A stretch of DNA of 64,000 nucleotides, from the NCBI GenBank assembly GCA_028023455.1, contig JAQFVV010006451.1:791501-855500 (forward strand). The letters are read 5' to 3'. This DNA is from Epiperipatus broadwayi (taxonomy: Eukaryota; Onychophora; Udeonychophora; Euonychophora; Peripatidae). The translations under genes and the position numbers were made by a program. The stretch's first letter is position 1. Every line of letters starts with the position of its first letter. Under the pieces are notes generated by a model. It made no database searches. It was not told the DNA's origin and saw only the letters and a list, made by a program, of their open reading frames with translations. Below, piece after piece: positions 1-12,085 of the stretch.

Positions 1-920
1 AAAAAATTTAATGATATTGAATTTTAAGAGTAAAATATAGCCAATAAAGAGGCAGGAATATCTATATCCAATTCTATGAAGAGTAAATCTGATGCAATGT
101 ATCATGATAAAGATGAGGATAAATCTGTCTTTCAATCAATGCAAAATCTAGACATTAACTAATGAGAATTTAGAGATTCCATATACTAAAGTTTATCAAA
201 ATAAAAATCTAAAGGAGATTATTATAAAAAATTCCTTAGAATATCTTCATAGTCTTGAATAACTTTTTACATTAAGTAATTTGAGTGAAAAAAACTAGCT
301 ATTGCTAGTAATCACTTGTCTAATACAACCCAAGATTGGTGGCAATGGTTATTTATAAAGCCCCATACTTATGGTGATTATGGATACGTAATCTTAACAC
401 GTTTTTGGGGAGATCAACAATATTATGATGGTAATACCAAGTCTCACAAGAAAAATACACAGTAATAAAGGCAGCTATACACAGTTTTTCAAGAAGCAAG
501 CTGTAAAATTAAAAAATTCATAGTGTTTTCTTTATCTGAATATCAGATAGTACATATATATTGCATCATAATTTGCTAAGACATATTGAACAGATTATAA
601 TAGCTGAGGATTGTAACACTATTGAGGAGGTAACTGAGATCCTCAATTTATAAGAAACAAGTTAAAGATCATGCAAAAGTAGATATAGACCTCATAAAGA
701 GCAGATTAATTATACACTCTCAAATATTAAAAATTGTAGACAATGTAAGCAAGATTCATATAAATATATTCATTATAATAGAGATAGAGGGAAAGGATTC
801 ATTTATATAATTTAGAAGACATGATAACATACCCTAGAGATGAATTTGGGAATATTTCTGTTGATGTAGTTAACACTAGACCAAGTACTAGTGCTGAAAA
901 CAATAATAATTATAAAGTAC
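1..920 (+). pseudogene. Degenerate retrotransposon gag-like remnant
   Basis: Across several frames the plus strand gives capsid-like fragments. Around 310-450 it reads SNTTQDWWQWLF, then GDYGYVILTRFWGDQQ, the WW and RFWGD pattern seen in gypsy/copia-type Gag (and retrotransposon Gag in general). Around 560-660 it reads HIEQIIIAEDCNTIEEVTEI, resembling the C-terminal capsid helices, and around 730 a short CxxC stretch (CRQC) could be a broken zinc knuckle. Stops and frameshifts separate these pieces, so it is a dead copy running off the left edge of the window. Assignment is by motif resemblance only; superfamily is not determined. Confidence 0.45.
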
Positions 921-1065
921 TAAAGAAATCAGACAAAAGACTCCTAAATTTTTAAAAAATATGAAGATGATTATTAAATTTGAAAAAATCAAAGATTATT
1001 TTAGTAACTCTTAAAAGCTCTTATATTTTCAATACCAGCATTCCAATGTAATAAATATGCTTTGA

Positions 1066-1251
<186 letters not shown>

Positions 1252-1460
1252 AATAATAACAACAACTATAACTTTAGGATTAAATACAAATAATCAAGTA
1301 ATTTTATAGTTTATAGATCCCAAGCCAAGAAAATTTTTCCTGGACAAAGGGTAATTGTAACATCACAGTTACCACTATAATTTGGCTATTTTGAATTTAG
1401 AAACTATAAAAAATATGTTGATTTTGATTAATTTAGTTTTTATAGGTAAACAAATGTATC

Positions 1461-1585
1461 TGTCACCTTTTTTTTCATGTGTAAAAGCATCGGCTGGAAA
1501 GCGAACCAGCAAACCCGGGACAACTGCTTGTAAGGTTGGCTGTGCTGACCACTCGACCACGAATGCTTGACTATTTGTCACCTTT
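1461..1585 (-). mobile_element. tRNA-derived SINE, full length with TSD
   Basis: Read on the minus strand, the element starts near AGTCAAGCATT, has a pol III box A (TGGTCGAGTGG) and box B (GGTTCGCTTTC), ends with GATGCTTTTACACATG and an A-run. It is flanked by a 10-bp direct repeat TGTCACCTTT at 1461-1470 and 1576-1585, the target-site duplication expected of LINE-mediated insertion. Same family as the copies near 10.2, 12.1, 21.8, 22.2, 36.5 and 63.1 kb. Confidence 0.88.
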
Positions 1586-1589
1586 GTTA

Positions 1590-3195
1590 AGAAGAATGAA
1601 ATATTGTCATTGTTCTACTCAAATAGTTTTTCATATTAATGTTTATAAGAAATATAGTAATTATAAAATATTTTTGAATAGCTTTATAAGCAGAGTATAA
1701 ATAAACTTCTATATATACATTTTTCATTGTTACTTTTTTTATGAAATAAAGTTGTCGATTATATAGATCAAAATAAAATAAATATTATATACATAACTAG
1801 TAATTCAAAAATAAAAAAATAAATAATAGAATTTTAAATACAACACTATATGTTAATTACATGGAAAATAAATATTTATTACAGTTTATATGTTGTGTGT
1901 GTGCTTAAAAGATTTTATATTTTAATATTTAAAACACTATTTAACAAAAATTGATTTTAGTTTGTTAAAAATATAAATTATTTATTTAAAGGTCAATTTA
2001 AAAATGTTTAGAATATCTGAGAGATTCTATGATTCATTTTCTTTTTTTATGGAAAAAATCTTCGTAAAATTATTATTTGTTCAAATCTAGAATTGAAAGT
2101 TTATCTTTTTTGTTTTCAAAATCATAACTTTAATGATTTGAGCACCAGAAACTATAGCAACCTTCCTGGACAAACCCTGAAATCCCAGTGCATTATGTAA
2201 TTATCAGTATAAAAGGGAAATTGTGGGAAAATCAGTCTACGAAATTTTTTATTGTTTATAAAATCTCAACCAATCTTAACTTTTAAATATTCATTTTGTT
2301 TATCATCAACATGATGGCAGATTGATATTTTAACTAGGCAGATGCTTGCTGAGATGAATTTTATTTCAAGATATCTTATTTGTTATAATCAACTGCTAAT
2401 ATAAAACAGATAAATTGATTGGTTGGAAATGCTGACACATTGTTAACAAATTACTGGGTTTTTTTTGATTGAATACTAAGGATGAAAAATTGATATGTTT
2501 TGGAAGAATTATGTTTGTAAATTTAAAACAGGGTTGCTGGATGTATTTTCCCATAAAATATAACAAAAATGACCGCCCTCTTCACTGCATGAAAAGATAT
2601 TTGTAAGTCTCAAGAAAATGAATTTGACTTCAACTTCAGATATATAAGAAAATATAATTTTAAAATGATAGTATTTTTAAAATCAAATATGCTTTATACA
2701 AACTTGTTTCTATAAAATCATTTTGCTTTAAAAATGGAAGACCATTCTTGCTAATGGATATATACTTTGCTTTATCAGTGATCGGTTATAATTATTAAAC
2801 CAATAAATTTAAAAATGAAAATGAATTGATTAATATTATATTTGGAATTATGAACACCAGGACTTTTGGATAAGATAAAATCTTCTAAAGGAATTAAAAC
2901 TGTTACAACAAAACTACAAATGTGTTTTTAACCAGTCAACTGATTATTATGAAAAGTCCCTGTAGCAAAAAAAAATTTTGGACATAGCATGCGCCATCTC
3001 TTGGTCAATTTTGGTTGCAATTTTTTCATTTTAGGCTTATTTGATAGGAAACTCAAATTTTAAAATTGTAGTTCTAAAAATGTCCGCATATAGCGTTATA
3101 TTTTTTTAAAAAAAATTGATTTTCTTTACATGCCTATTGGTGCATAGGTGTGTCTTTTTCTCTGATTGATACCTACCAAATCTAAAAATGTCCTC
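1590..3195. other. AT-rich sequence without recognised feature
   Basis: No ORF, RNA gene or repeat family that I could match elsewhere in the window. Includes ordinary A/T runs. Confidence 0.6.
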
Positions 3196-3199
3196 TAAG

Positions 3200-3805
3200 C
3201 GTGTTTCTAAATGATAGATTCAGAAATGAAAACGAATTCATACACGTAATTGATTTTGATGTAAATAATTATATTTATTGTAATTTTTTTATGTTCACAA
3301 ATAAGATAATATAGTGCTCTATCAAAATATAAAGTTTGATTCAGAAAATTTTAAATATTAGAAGAAAAATACATTTGGAGAAATAATACATAACAAAAAA
3401 CAATTATCGGTACAGACTGTAATCAGGCATTTCTAAACTAAAAATTCAGAATTGAAAATGAAATGTAGTACGCTTTCATATTTTGAAGTAAATAATTATA
3501 TCTATCACAATTTTTCATTAATTTATACAAATATAAAGTTTGATTCCAAAAATGTTAAATATTACAAGAAAAATAAATGCAGACAAAATCATCTTTAGTC
3601 AGGTGGTTCACGCAATGATTGTAATTTTCACAGTGGGAGTCTCTAAAAAATAAATGATAGAACACGTTCATAATTGATTTTGTAGTAAATAATTACATCT
3701 ATTGTGTTTTTTTACATTCATAAATAAGATTTGATGTTACTTTATGGAAATATAAAGTTTGATTTGGAAATTTTTAAATTTTACAAGAAAAATAAGCATG
3801 CTGGA
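3200..3805 (+). repeat. Degenerate tandem repeat, about 215-bp period, three units
   Basis: Three diverged units begin near 3200, 3426 and 3637. Each contains GTAAATAATTA followed about 75-90 bp later by AATATAAAGTTTGATT and then AAGAAAAATA. Spacing is about 210-225 bp. A partial fourth unit may precede at about 3040. Looks like an old satellite trimer or a tandemly duplicated element. Confidence 0.75.
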
Positions 3806-4408
3806 AATAAAAAGAGAATTAGTTGACAGCTGGAGATCTGAATAACAACACAATCATTGGTTGGAACATAATTCTTTTGTTTTACTGCTAGCTATTATTT
3901 ACACATTTTTCTTATATTTTTCTATAGTTATTAACATTATTTTTAATTTTTTGTTACATTTAACCAATTTAAATCTAAAATTATTCAATTTTTAGAAGCT
4001 GAATTAAAAAAATTCTGTGTATTTTAGATTAATATTTTAACAATAGAAACCAGCTGGAAATTAAACAGATGAATCACATTGTTTTCAGATTTAAGTAGTG
4101 GGCCAATAGAAAATTAGACAAAGATTAAAAAGTTAAAAAAATCAGTTAAAGGGTTTTAATGGTGAATAATTTATACATGCAAAAATAGGTGAATAATGTT
4201 CAAAAGGATAATAGATCATAAAGAAATATGTAAGTGCTTAGTGTTTTCTTGAAGGTTTGTGATAATGGTGTTCTAGTTGTATTTTTATATTGGACTATTT
4301 CCATCATCTAATATGTGTATTGAATGCCTTTAGAAAAATTTAACTTTATTTAAATATTTCAAATCCATTCAACTGTTTGTAATAGCACATTAAACAGGTT
4401 AGTATATG

Positions 4409-4451
4409 CACAACATTTCGAGAGGCATTTTTCTCCCTTCTTTTTCGAGTG
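4409..4451 (-). ncRNA. Decayed hammerhead ribozyme motif, left PLE arm
   Basis: Minus strand: stem I CAC pairs with GTG; core reads TCGAAAA instead of CTGANGA; stem II region ends in CCTCT; GAAA is intact, followed by TGTT as minimal stem III and cleavage site. Core is damaged, so probably inactive. Confidence 0.5.
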
Positions 4452-4477
4452 TTACTGGCCTGATCAATGATAGTACT

Positions 4478-4562
4478 AGCATGGGATTTGAACTTGGATT
4501 CTTAAATTTTTGAGTATTGAATTTTAAGGTAACACTCTAACCAACTGAGCCATCCTGCCAAA
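4478..4562 (-). other. tRNA-like block inside PLE 3' region, left arm
   Basis: Minus strand starts GGCAGGATGGCTCAGTTGG (box A TGGCTCAGTTGG, with a D-loop-like GTTAGAG) and has a box B-like AGTTCAAATCC about 50 nt later. Acceptor ends do not pair well, so it is not a normal tRNA gene. Confidence 0.55.
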
Positions 4563-4710
4563 GGCAACAGTCTGTAGTAATTTCACATACTTATCTATGA
4601 AGTTCCTCCTGTTTTCTCCACTTTTTTCTAAGAGCAAAGTTGATTAGTGGTTGACCAATCATCCCATTGAAAAGCACTTGCAAAAACACAAACTAATGAT
4701 TAGAAGAGAG

Positions 4711-4965
4711 AAAGCAGGTGTATCTAAGGTAGCAGACCATATATGTGCCAATGAACATATGTTCAAGTGGGAAAACACAAAAATATTGGATAGAGAAGGA
4801 AAGGTACAAAGAAGAAATTTTAAATAATCTGTTCACATGGCTATTTCATAAGCCAACCTAATGTGATGATACATAATGTATGGAAACCACTAATCAACTT
4901 TGCTCTTAGGAAAAAGTGGGAAAAACAGGAGGAACCTCACAGATAAGTATATGAAATTACTACAG
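4711..4965 (+). pseudogene. PLE GIY-YIG endonuclease C-terminal fragment
   Basis: The plus strand reads SKVADHICANEHMFKW, then TKILDREGKVQRRNF, then after stops and a frame change PLINFALRKKWEKQEEP. The pattern (A)-x2-H-x(5)-H-x-F/I-x-W, then K(I)LDRE and R-R, is the C-terminal half of the GIY-YIG domain in Penelope-like retroelements, the nuclease that nicks target DNA for reverse transcription. The RT domain and the GIY-YIG N-terminus are missing. In-frame stops near 4824 and 4848 make it non-functional. Confidence 0.75.
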
Positions 4966-4977
4966 ATTGTTGCCTTT

Positions 4978-5059
4978 GGCAGGATGGCTCAGTTGATTAC
5001 AGCGGTACCTTAAAATTAAATACTCAATAATCTAAGGGTCCAGATTCAAATTCCATGCT
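4978..5059 (+). other. tRNA-like block inside PLE 3' region, right arm
   Basis: Partner of the 4478-4562 block. Box A GATGGCTCAGTTGA and box B-like AGATTCAAATTCC are preserved with changes. Because it sits at the same place in both arms it belongs to the element, not to an independent insertion. Confidence 0.55.
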
Positions 5060-5085
5060 AGTACTGTCACTAGTCAGGCCAACAA

Positions 5086-5128
5086 CACCTGAAAAAGAGG
5101 GTAGAAAGATACCTCTCAAAACATTGTG
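5086..5128 (+). ncRNA. Decayed hammerhead ribozyme motif, right PLE arm
   Basis: Stem I CAC (5086-5088) pairs with GTG (5126-5128). Core is CTGAAAA (one base off CTGANGA), stem II is AGAGG/CCTCT, and the GAAA box has become AAAA. Comparing both arms suggests an ancestral CTGANGA-AGAGG-loop-CCTCT-CGAAA-YGTT layout. Confidence 0.5.
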
Positions 5129-5592
5129 CATATACTAACCTATTTGATGTGCATTGGAATATTTAAATAAAGCTAAATTTTTTTAAAGACATTCATTACA
5201 CATACTAGATGATGGAAATAGTCCAATATAAAAATACAATATAAATGCTTTTTATAAATTATGGATTCTTCAAGTAAATGGATTCACTTAGATTAATAAT
5301 CATATTAAATGTAATATTATATTTTTATACTGTTCCAAATGGATATTTTAAAAGTGAAATTTTAATTCCATAAAGCAGATGGATTATTTACTTTCTACTG
5401 CTTAGAATAAGCAAGGGTAACTCATAGCTTTGCTGACCTAAATGATAATTTACCACAGGGAGATTATTTATATTTCTGCTTTAAGATTCTTTTCTAAATT
5501 CAATTTTAGGTTTTAAATAAAATCATTAGGCTGCATATTATATAATAGACAATAACTGAAACACAGGCTTGTTATATACCTGTGGCTATATA

Positions 5593-5875
5593 TATGTAAT
5601 ATAGGGTATATGAGCACAGACTTTCACACCACCCACCTCTCTCCACTCTATCTAATAACACTGATATATATCTGAGCACTTATACTATATATGTGTGTAA
5701 AGATGATAGTCTGGACCAACTGATGATTGCTGGTTTAGCATGAAATACGTATATTGGTGATTATTTATCTTTTCAGCATATATGTGTTTAGGTGTATCAG
5801 TGTTATTAGATAGAGTGGAGAGAGGTGGGTGGTGTGAAAGTCTGTGCTCATATACCCTATATTATAATAGACAAT
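5593..5875 (+). repeat. Hairpin repeat carrying hammerhead motif (family A)
   Basis: Ends 5596-5671 and 5795-5872 are near-perfect inverted repeats (TAGGGTATATGAGCACAG at the left). Between them lie a GAGCACTTATA segment and the hammerhead at 5716-5757. The same right half is found at 22.6-22.8 kb and, more diverged, at 14.3 and 39.5 kb. Confidence 0.85.
5716..5757 (+). ncRNA. Hammerhead ribozyme motif, best-preserved copy of family A
   Basis: All conserved parts are present in order. Stem I is CCAA (5716-5719) with TTGG (5754-5757). Core CTGATGA is at 5720-5726. Stem II is TGCT/AGCA closing a GGTTT loop, followed by GAAA (5742-5745). Minimal stem III is TAC/GTA, then the T-A cleavage dinucleotide with predicted cut after 5753. 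This is the type I layout with a tiny stem III known from hammerheads of PLEs and other eukaryotic repeats, which usually act as dimers. The base next to CTGATGA is T opposite T rather than the optimal G-C pair, so activity in isolation is uncertain. Confidence 0.8.
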
Positions 5876-6229
5876 AGTAAAATATTAATTCTAACAAGTA
5901 TGAGTGATATATAAAATATTCCTTACAGACTTACATGATATAAAGGTAACTCTACTTAATTTGAGGCATTGATACATCATAATCATTATTCATATTCCAC
6001 CAAGAACCATTTAATATACCTTCTAACATTGGTACAACCCAATTCTCACATAAAATTACATTTAACCCTTTTCAGTCTAAACTCTAATCATAATAGTAAA
6101 GTAAATATTACCTTTTATCTGAATACCAAAATATCTCAGAAAATATTTATTTACATTTTCAAAGCATTATAATATACCTTAACTATTTGTGTGTTCTATG
6201 GGCAATTCTCCCACACAAATGTAGAAAAT

Positions 6230-6840
6230 CTTTACCTTCAAGAACTGATTTACCATATTGGGTATGATTTCTTGTTTCTATGCATTTCATCTAGTGCTTT
6301 GACTGTTCTCCTGAGTCTTTATTTTCCTAGCTCACTTTGTGATGCTGTTTACTTCTGCTTGCATTTGAGATTTTCTGTTCTAGATGCACTTCAACTATTT
6401 CTTCTTCTGTCTTTCCATACCTTACTTTTTTTTTTCATTCTCTTTCTCTTGATTGTCTATCTCTGATTCAACCTGATCAACTTTTTTTTTTCAAATTGTT
6501 TACTCTACCATCTACGCTTTTGGATATCTTGTTGACCCTCATTAACATTCTCTCTTCATAGATCTTTTAACTCTCTTTTTATTTCAGTCTTGAATTCTAT
6601 CATTTTACTCTCTTAAATTCCTTCATTATCCCCTTAAACTTTTCAAGTATTATTGGTGCATTAATCTCTTTTGTTTTTTTATCCCTATCTTCTGATATTC
6701 TGTCTCTAATTGTCTTGCCACTTCTTAATCTCATATACATGTATACTATTTTTATTTTACTTTCTGCCAATAATCTGTATATAAATATATACTATAATGA
6801 CTTTATGTTCTGGTAAAAGTCAATAACATTTTTTTAAAAT
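6230..6840 (-). pseudogene. Possible decayed coiled-coil ORF, function unknown
   Basis: The plus strand is unusually pyrimidine-rich here. The minus strand reads Lys/Glu/Gln-rich pieces across frames, such as FKTEIKRELKDL, then QVESEIDNQEKENEKKK, consistent with a coiled coil such as a LINE ORF1 or a structural protein. Several stops interrupt it. The open plus-strand frame at 6191-6466 is a hydrophobic shadow of this purine-rich strand. No family can be named. Confidence 0.25.
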
Positions 6841-6849
6841 TAATTCTCC

Positions 6850-9155
6850 TTTTCTATTTAATACTGTTTATTATTTCGATTAATATTATACTTGTTAATT
6901 CGCCCCCCGCCCCCAATTCTGTCATATTTGCTCTTTGATTATTAATTTGCCATCTATTTGCTTATTTTAATCCCGTGCTAAAACATATCAATTGAATAAA
7001 CACTCTTAAAACTTTACAGTCTCCCTTTGACCATTATTGTACTACACCAAAGTCCCATCTTTGGCTGTCATTATGCTATTTATACTCTACATATAAGGAT
7101 AACAGATTAACGTTTGTGATATGACCAAATCACTCCCTCCCTTTCTAATTTACTAAATAAATATTAGAAAAAAATGCGATTATATTTCCTGGTCAATCCA
7201 ATCCCAAGTAATAGTATACCTTATGATATAAAAAAAAAAACTATAACTTAAGACAGCTTTTATTTATTTGTTTGAGGCGCCAGTGTTGATCACATTGTTA
7301 CGAGGTTAATTAGTATTGACTGAATTCTTCCCTCTTCTTTCTAATTACATTATTTTTTTTGTTATTTTATAAAAAAAATTACATGTACATTTGTTTTTCT
7401 TTAATTATCGCGATAGTTACAATAAAAATAATAAATATTGTTTATTAAATTTTTTAAAAAATTTACATTTTTTTTATATATTATATAAAATATATTTTCT
7501 CTCAGCAATCTTCTTTCATGGTAAAATACCAAACATGTACTACAAATAACACTACAATATATATATATAACATAATATGCAACATATTTAAATATATTTC
7601 ATGGTTGACTTAAGTATTTATTTTTTTCTAATCAGAGTGTCTTAGGTAATAAATGAGGCATGAGAATAAAGGGCCACTTTATTCCTGTTATTTATTGCCT
7701 TATACTAGATTAGAAAGTATTTTAAATATTTAGTGTACTGTATTATGAGTCTTAATCTTTTTCTTTCTGGCTGCCCTTTAAAAAAATTTATCATTTCACA
7801 GAAAACTGTCAAACTATCACTCAGATAAAATGAATCCCACATTGCCAGAAATCCAAAAACTTATATGAAAACAAATTTAATCAGTGATAAATATAAAAAT
7901 TAAATTTTATTCATTTTGTCTGAATGATACTTAAGACAAGTTTCTCTAAGACACAAATGTTATATATATATACTGAAGTTATCTTCATTTTTGATATATT
8001 TACATAATATTCCAAGCAGCAAATATTTAAAAGAAAAAGAATGGGTGGATGTTCGCAATATAAACTAAATAATAATTTAGTTACATATATGTATAATTTT
8101 TAAGTAATTCGATCTTTAAATATCATCTACACTAAATATAATTAAATAACATACTCATATTATTGCAACTAAAAGCAGATAAAAGTGATATTTAATATTA
8201 TTGCATTACAAACCAGATGAAAATGATACCAAATAGACAAGAATGTATAGACAGCGCTATTTGAAAAAATCCACATCAATTATAAGGTGTTGCTATAGCT
8301 CGATTCAAAGTGATTTCAGAAGGCTCAATCTTTAAATATTCATTTAATATCTGTGACCATTTCCAATTAATCATAAATATTTAATAATGTAATTAAAATA
8401 TGTTAATCCATATGTAATTTTTAAGAGATAAAACATTTCATGAAATTTAATATTAACACAATTTGAAGATTTCATTACTTTCTAAAAATTAACTTCCTTA
8501 AATTATATTTAATTAACCAGCCAATATTTTAAAAATGCTTGACAGATTATGTTCAAATACACTAATAGATTATGTGATTGTAACAAAAAGTTTGATTCGC
8601 TGGTTATCAATTCTTTTCTTGGAATTGACAGTAATAATACATAACAGTGTTATTGTGACTGTAAGATTCATTTTACAATATGTTGTGGCATTTAATTGAC
8701 CTAAGATAAAATCCTTACTATTATTTGTGTTTACTGCTTCTTTTTCGTGCTAGTGATACTATATTTTAGTTTTTTAGTTCTATATGGCCTGGGTAATTAA
8801 AATATAAGAAAGCTTTAAACAACAAGTACCAACTTGAGAATTTTGGTAAACATTGTTTACACTAAGGTTAGAACAAAAAAAGATCATTTTATATCTGTAG
8901 CTATTTTTTTAATTTTAAAAACAGTTTTCTTAATTTTCAACAATATAATTATTAAAAATGAAATATATTTTATGCTGAATATTAAAAACATTTTTGTGAA
9001 GTATTTAAACAAAAATTTAAAAAAATATTCTACTAAAGTCTGAAATGTAAGTCTTATTTTTACACAATAATTTTATTTTAAAATTATTTCATTAATTTAG
9101 TTGTTTCTAAAGTAATTTTTAGTAATAAATTTACAAAAAATCATTTTAAATAAAG
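6850..9155. other. AT-rich sequence without recognised gene
   Basis: Contains short poly-C at 6902-6914, A/T runs and short open frames (for example 8834-9043, plus strand) with composition typical of random AT-rich DNA. No motif recognised. Confidence 0.6.
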
Positions 9156-9159
9156 GAAT

Positions 9160-9440
9160 TTGAACTCAGAATTTTTCAATCTATTCATCATCCACTCTAT
9201 TCCAAGAAACTGATACACATGACCACATACAAACAAAAAAGATAAATGATCTTCAATATATGTATTTTGTGCAGAACCAGTACTTATCTATTAGGTCAGA
9301 TCATAAACTCCCAGAAATATTTATAATCAATGCTTGGTTTATATTAAGATAGCAACTCCTCAAACTTTAATGAATGGGCCCAACCTTCTCATCCTTTCAA
9401 CCATCCATTTCATTGTTTTATCATGGACTTTATTCATATT
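9160..9440 (-). repeat. Hammerhead-repeat copy (family A/B), decayed
   Basis: Minus-strand copy collinear with 17195-17465: shared blocks include CATTAAAGTTTGAGGA, TATCTTAATATAAACC, TATGATCTG and GAGTTCAAATTCC. The hammerhead position (about 9262-9300) retains TACTGGTTCTG and AAATACATATATTG, but CTGATGA and GAAA are lost. Confidence 0.7.
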
Positions 9441-10233
9441 TAAAGCTACATGTATAAAAAATAAACCTTATGGTTTACACCTTGATTTAGTTGTTTACTA
9501 GCATATTGAAAGGTTAAATAATGTTTAATTAAGTTAATATAAGAATTTATTCCAATTTAGAATTATACATATTTGGATTGTAATATATTGACTGGTTAAT
9601 AGTCATGTTTAATATATTATCATATGTATTTGATTTCAACTCTGCTTAAGAAGTATTTTTTTGTAATAATTAAATGTATAAGCTTGTAGACTGCTGTATG
9701 TTATTTTTCCTTTTAAGACTGGAATGGCTTGAATCCACTCAAAAAGACTTAGCATCTTACCTTGAAGTAAACTAGCAGATAACTTATTGTCAATGATAAC
9801 TGATGTTGATGTCATAAAACAATTGACATGGGAGAAATACCTGGCTGCTTATTTTAAACTGAGATAAAGTCTGCATACAAATATTTCCAGTGATTCGATT
9901 GGCTAGTTAAAAAAAGTAAAATATTAAATTATAAAATATTATTTTCTAACTTCATTAGATGCTATAAGTCTACAAACTGTGTGAATACTTCAATGTGTAA
10001 GAGATTCATTGTATAATAATTAACACAACTGCTAACCATGGTCATAACTAGAGGTTCCATCTTGGCTAGATAGACATAAGAAATATTTTTTAGGCTGGAA
10101 GTAAAAGTCAACAGATAAATCAATTAACCATCAAATTGTTGATCAGAAACTGGATATCAAACTACATTACCTAGAAAGTAAAGATTTTATGCACTGACTA
10201 CAAATCAAAAAGTATTATTATTATTATTTTGTC
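9441..10233. other. No recognised feature
   Basis: AT-rich; nothing supportable seen. Confidence 0.6.
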
Positions 10234-10234
10234 A

Positions 10235-10345
10235 AGGGTTGGTAGCCGAGAGGTCAGCACAGCTGCATTGCAAGCAGTTGCTTGCAGACAGTTGTTACGG
10301 GTTCGCTTCCCGGATGATGCTTTGACATATGAAAAAAAAACATTA
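10235..10345 (+). mobile_element. tRNA-derived SINE copy
   Basis: Reads GGTAGCCGAGAGGTCAGCAC (box A region), has a small internal duplication around the anticodon loop, then box B GGTTCGCTTCC and the family tail GATGCTTTGACATATG followed by an A-run. TSD not clear because the 5' flank is (TTA)n. Confidence 0.85.
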
Positions 10346-10754
10346 TTTTAATATTGAGCAACCTTAACCATACTTGTTGAAGAGATGTCATACATCTGCA
10401 GGAGCTGAGCTTATGGATAACCTTTATATATATATATATATATATATGATATTAATAAATATAGTAATTCTAAATTATATATGAGAATACAAATATTTTT
10501 TTTTATCTGTGCAGTATCACTAATACTATATCACTTCTATTAGAAAGAGTTCCTTCAAGTATAAAATGATTATTTACACTTGTTATCCTGAATTTTATAA
10601 AGATGGGAAATCCAAAAATTTATATTGCTTAACAGCAAACTTAAATCCACGCCAGATACACATTCTATTATATTGTTATTATTATATTTTTGTCTTTTTT
10701 TATATACTTGGAATTTAAAATGGCTATATTTATTTATGAATTTCAACAGTTTCT

Positions 10755-11179
<425 letters not shown>

Positions 11180-12085
11180 ATATAAGAAAAAATATGAGAA
11201 AGAGTAGTAAAGAGAAAAGTAAATAGATAATTTTAAAAAAGTTATGTGAAGTTAAAATGATAATTTGTTAGTAAAAATAAGGTGAATACACGAAATAAAA
11301 AGTCGCGCGATTAAATTAAAAGAATAATAATAATTTATAGTTTTTCTTTTATTGTAATACCATATTATTTGACATATGATAATATCAAATATTTTCATAA
11401 AAATATTGAATATCATTCGTTCTTTCGTTTTTTTTTTATCACGTGACTCAATACTTCATTCTAAAGCCCATTTCAGTTACATCAATAATTTTTTTCAATT
11501 TATTCTTGTTTTTATTGAAGAGAGATTAATAAAAACTATTTATTTGAATTGTACACGAAGTTAGTTTGCCTTCTCACACAACAGCAAGTTATTTTTGTTC
11601 CATACAATAAAATCTTTCAATATTGATCTCGTCTAAGCAATAGAGTTTAAAATTGTGACTATTCATAGCGCTGAACCTTTTTAAGACAATACTTTGCTAT
11701 CTATAATAGATTCTGATTTCAATGGTTTGCTCTGGCGCTGTAGTTTTTGAAAAGGCTATTCAAAGTAAAATATATATCTATATATCGTGATTTACCCCTC
11801 CTCCCCACCCATTTAACCTAGTTTCAGACACACATAAGCATACATACATATATACATAAGGATTTTATTCTATGATATTATGGAACTCCCTTTTGTGTTT
11901 TTAACCCGAACTTAAATCTATACATAATTTGAAAATTTTTTAAGCTAGTAGAGAAAATTTTCATGAAAGGTTAAGATTTTTTTGAGTTAGTTTAAGTATC
12001 TAATCACTCAATTATTGATCAGTATATAATAAAATGGAATGGTAATTGTGGCACATAATGTGTGTTTGCATATATGTAAGGATTA
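11180..12085. other. No recognised gene
   Basis: AT-rich; a short open frame at 11376-11564 has no recognisable motif. Confidence 0.6.

Larger units (their letters stand above)
4278..5240. mobile_element. Head-to-head inverted pair of Penelope-like element 3' ends
   Basis: The outer arms 4278-4652 (minus-sense copy) and 4885-5240 (plus-sense copy) are reverse complements with moderate divergence. The plus copy extends 5' through about 4653 into GIY-YIG coding sequence, while the minus copy is cut shorter, so the two copies have unequal 5' truncation points. Both arms carry a tRNA-like block and a hammerhead-like block. The same 3'-ends-outward arrangement occurs near 24.8-26.2, 29.3-31.2 and 47.5-48.6 kb. 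Confidence 0.85.

Noticed and set aside
5593-5875. CRISPR-like array or phage attachment structures from repeated units
   Set aside because: Repeats are dispersed eukaryotic element copies, not regularly spaced direct repeats with unique spacers.
6191-6466. 91-codon membrane-like plus-strand frame
   Set aside because: Arises from a pyrimidine-rich strand opposite a decayed coiled-coil-like sequence; no signal or conserved motif.
10234-10345. Functional tRNA genes at SINE heads (also 12.1, 21.8, 22.2, 36.5, 63.1 kb)
   Set aside because: Box A and B present, but acceptor stems do not pair, there is a shared non-tRNA tail and A-run, and TSDs flank the copies.
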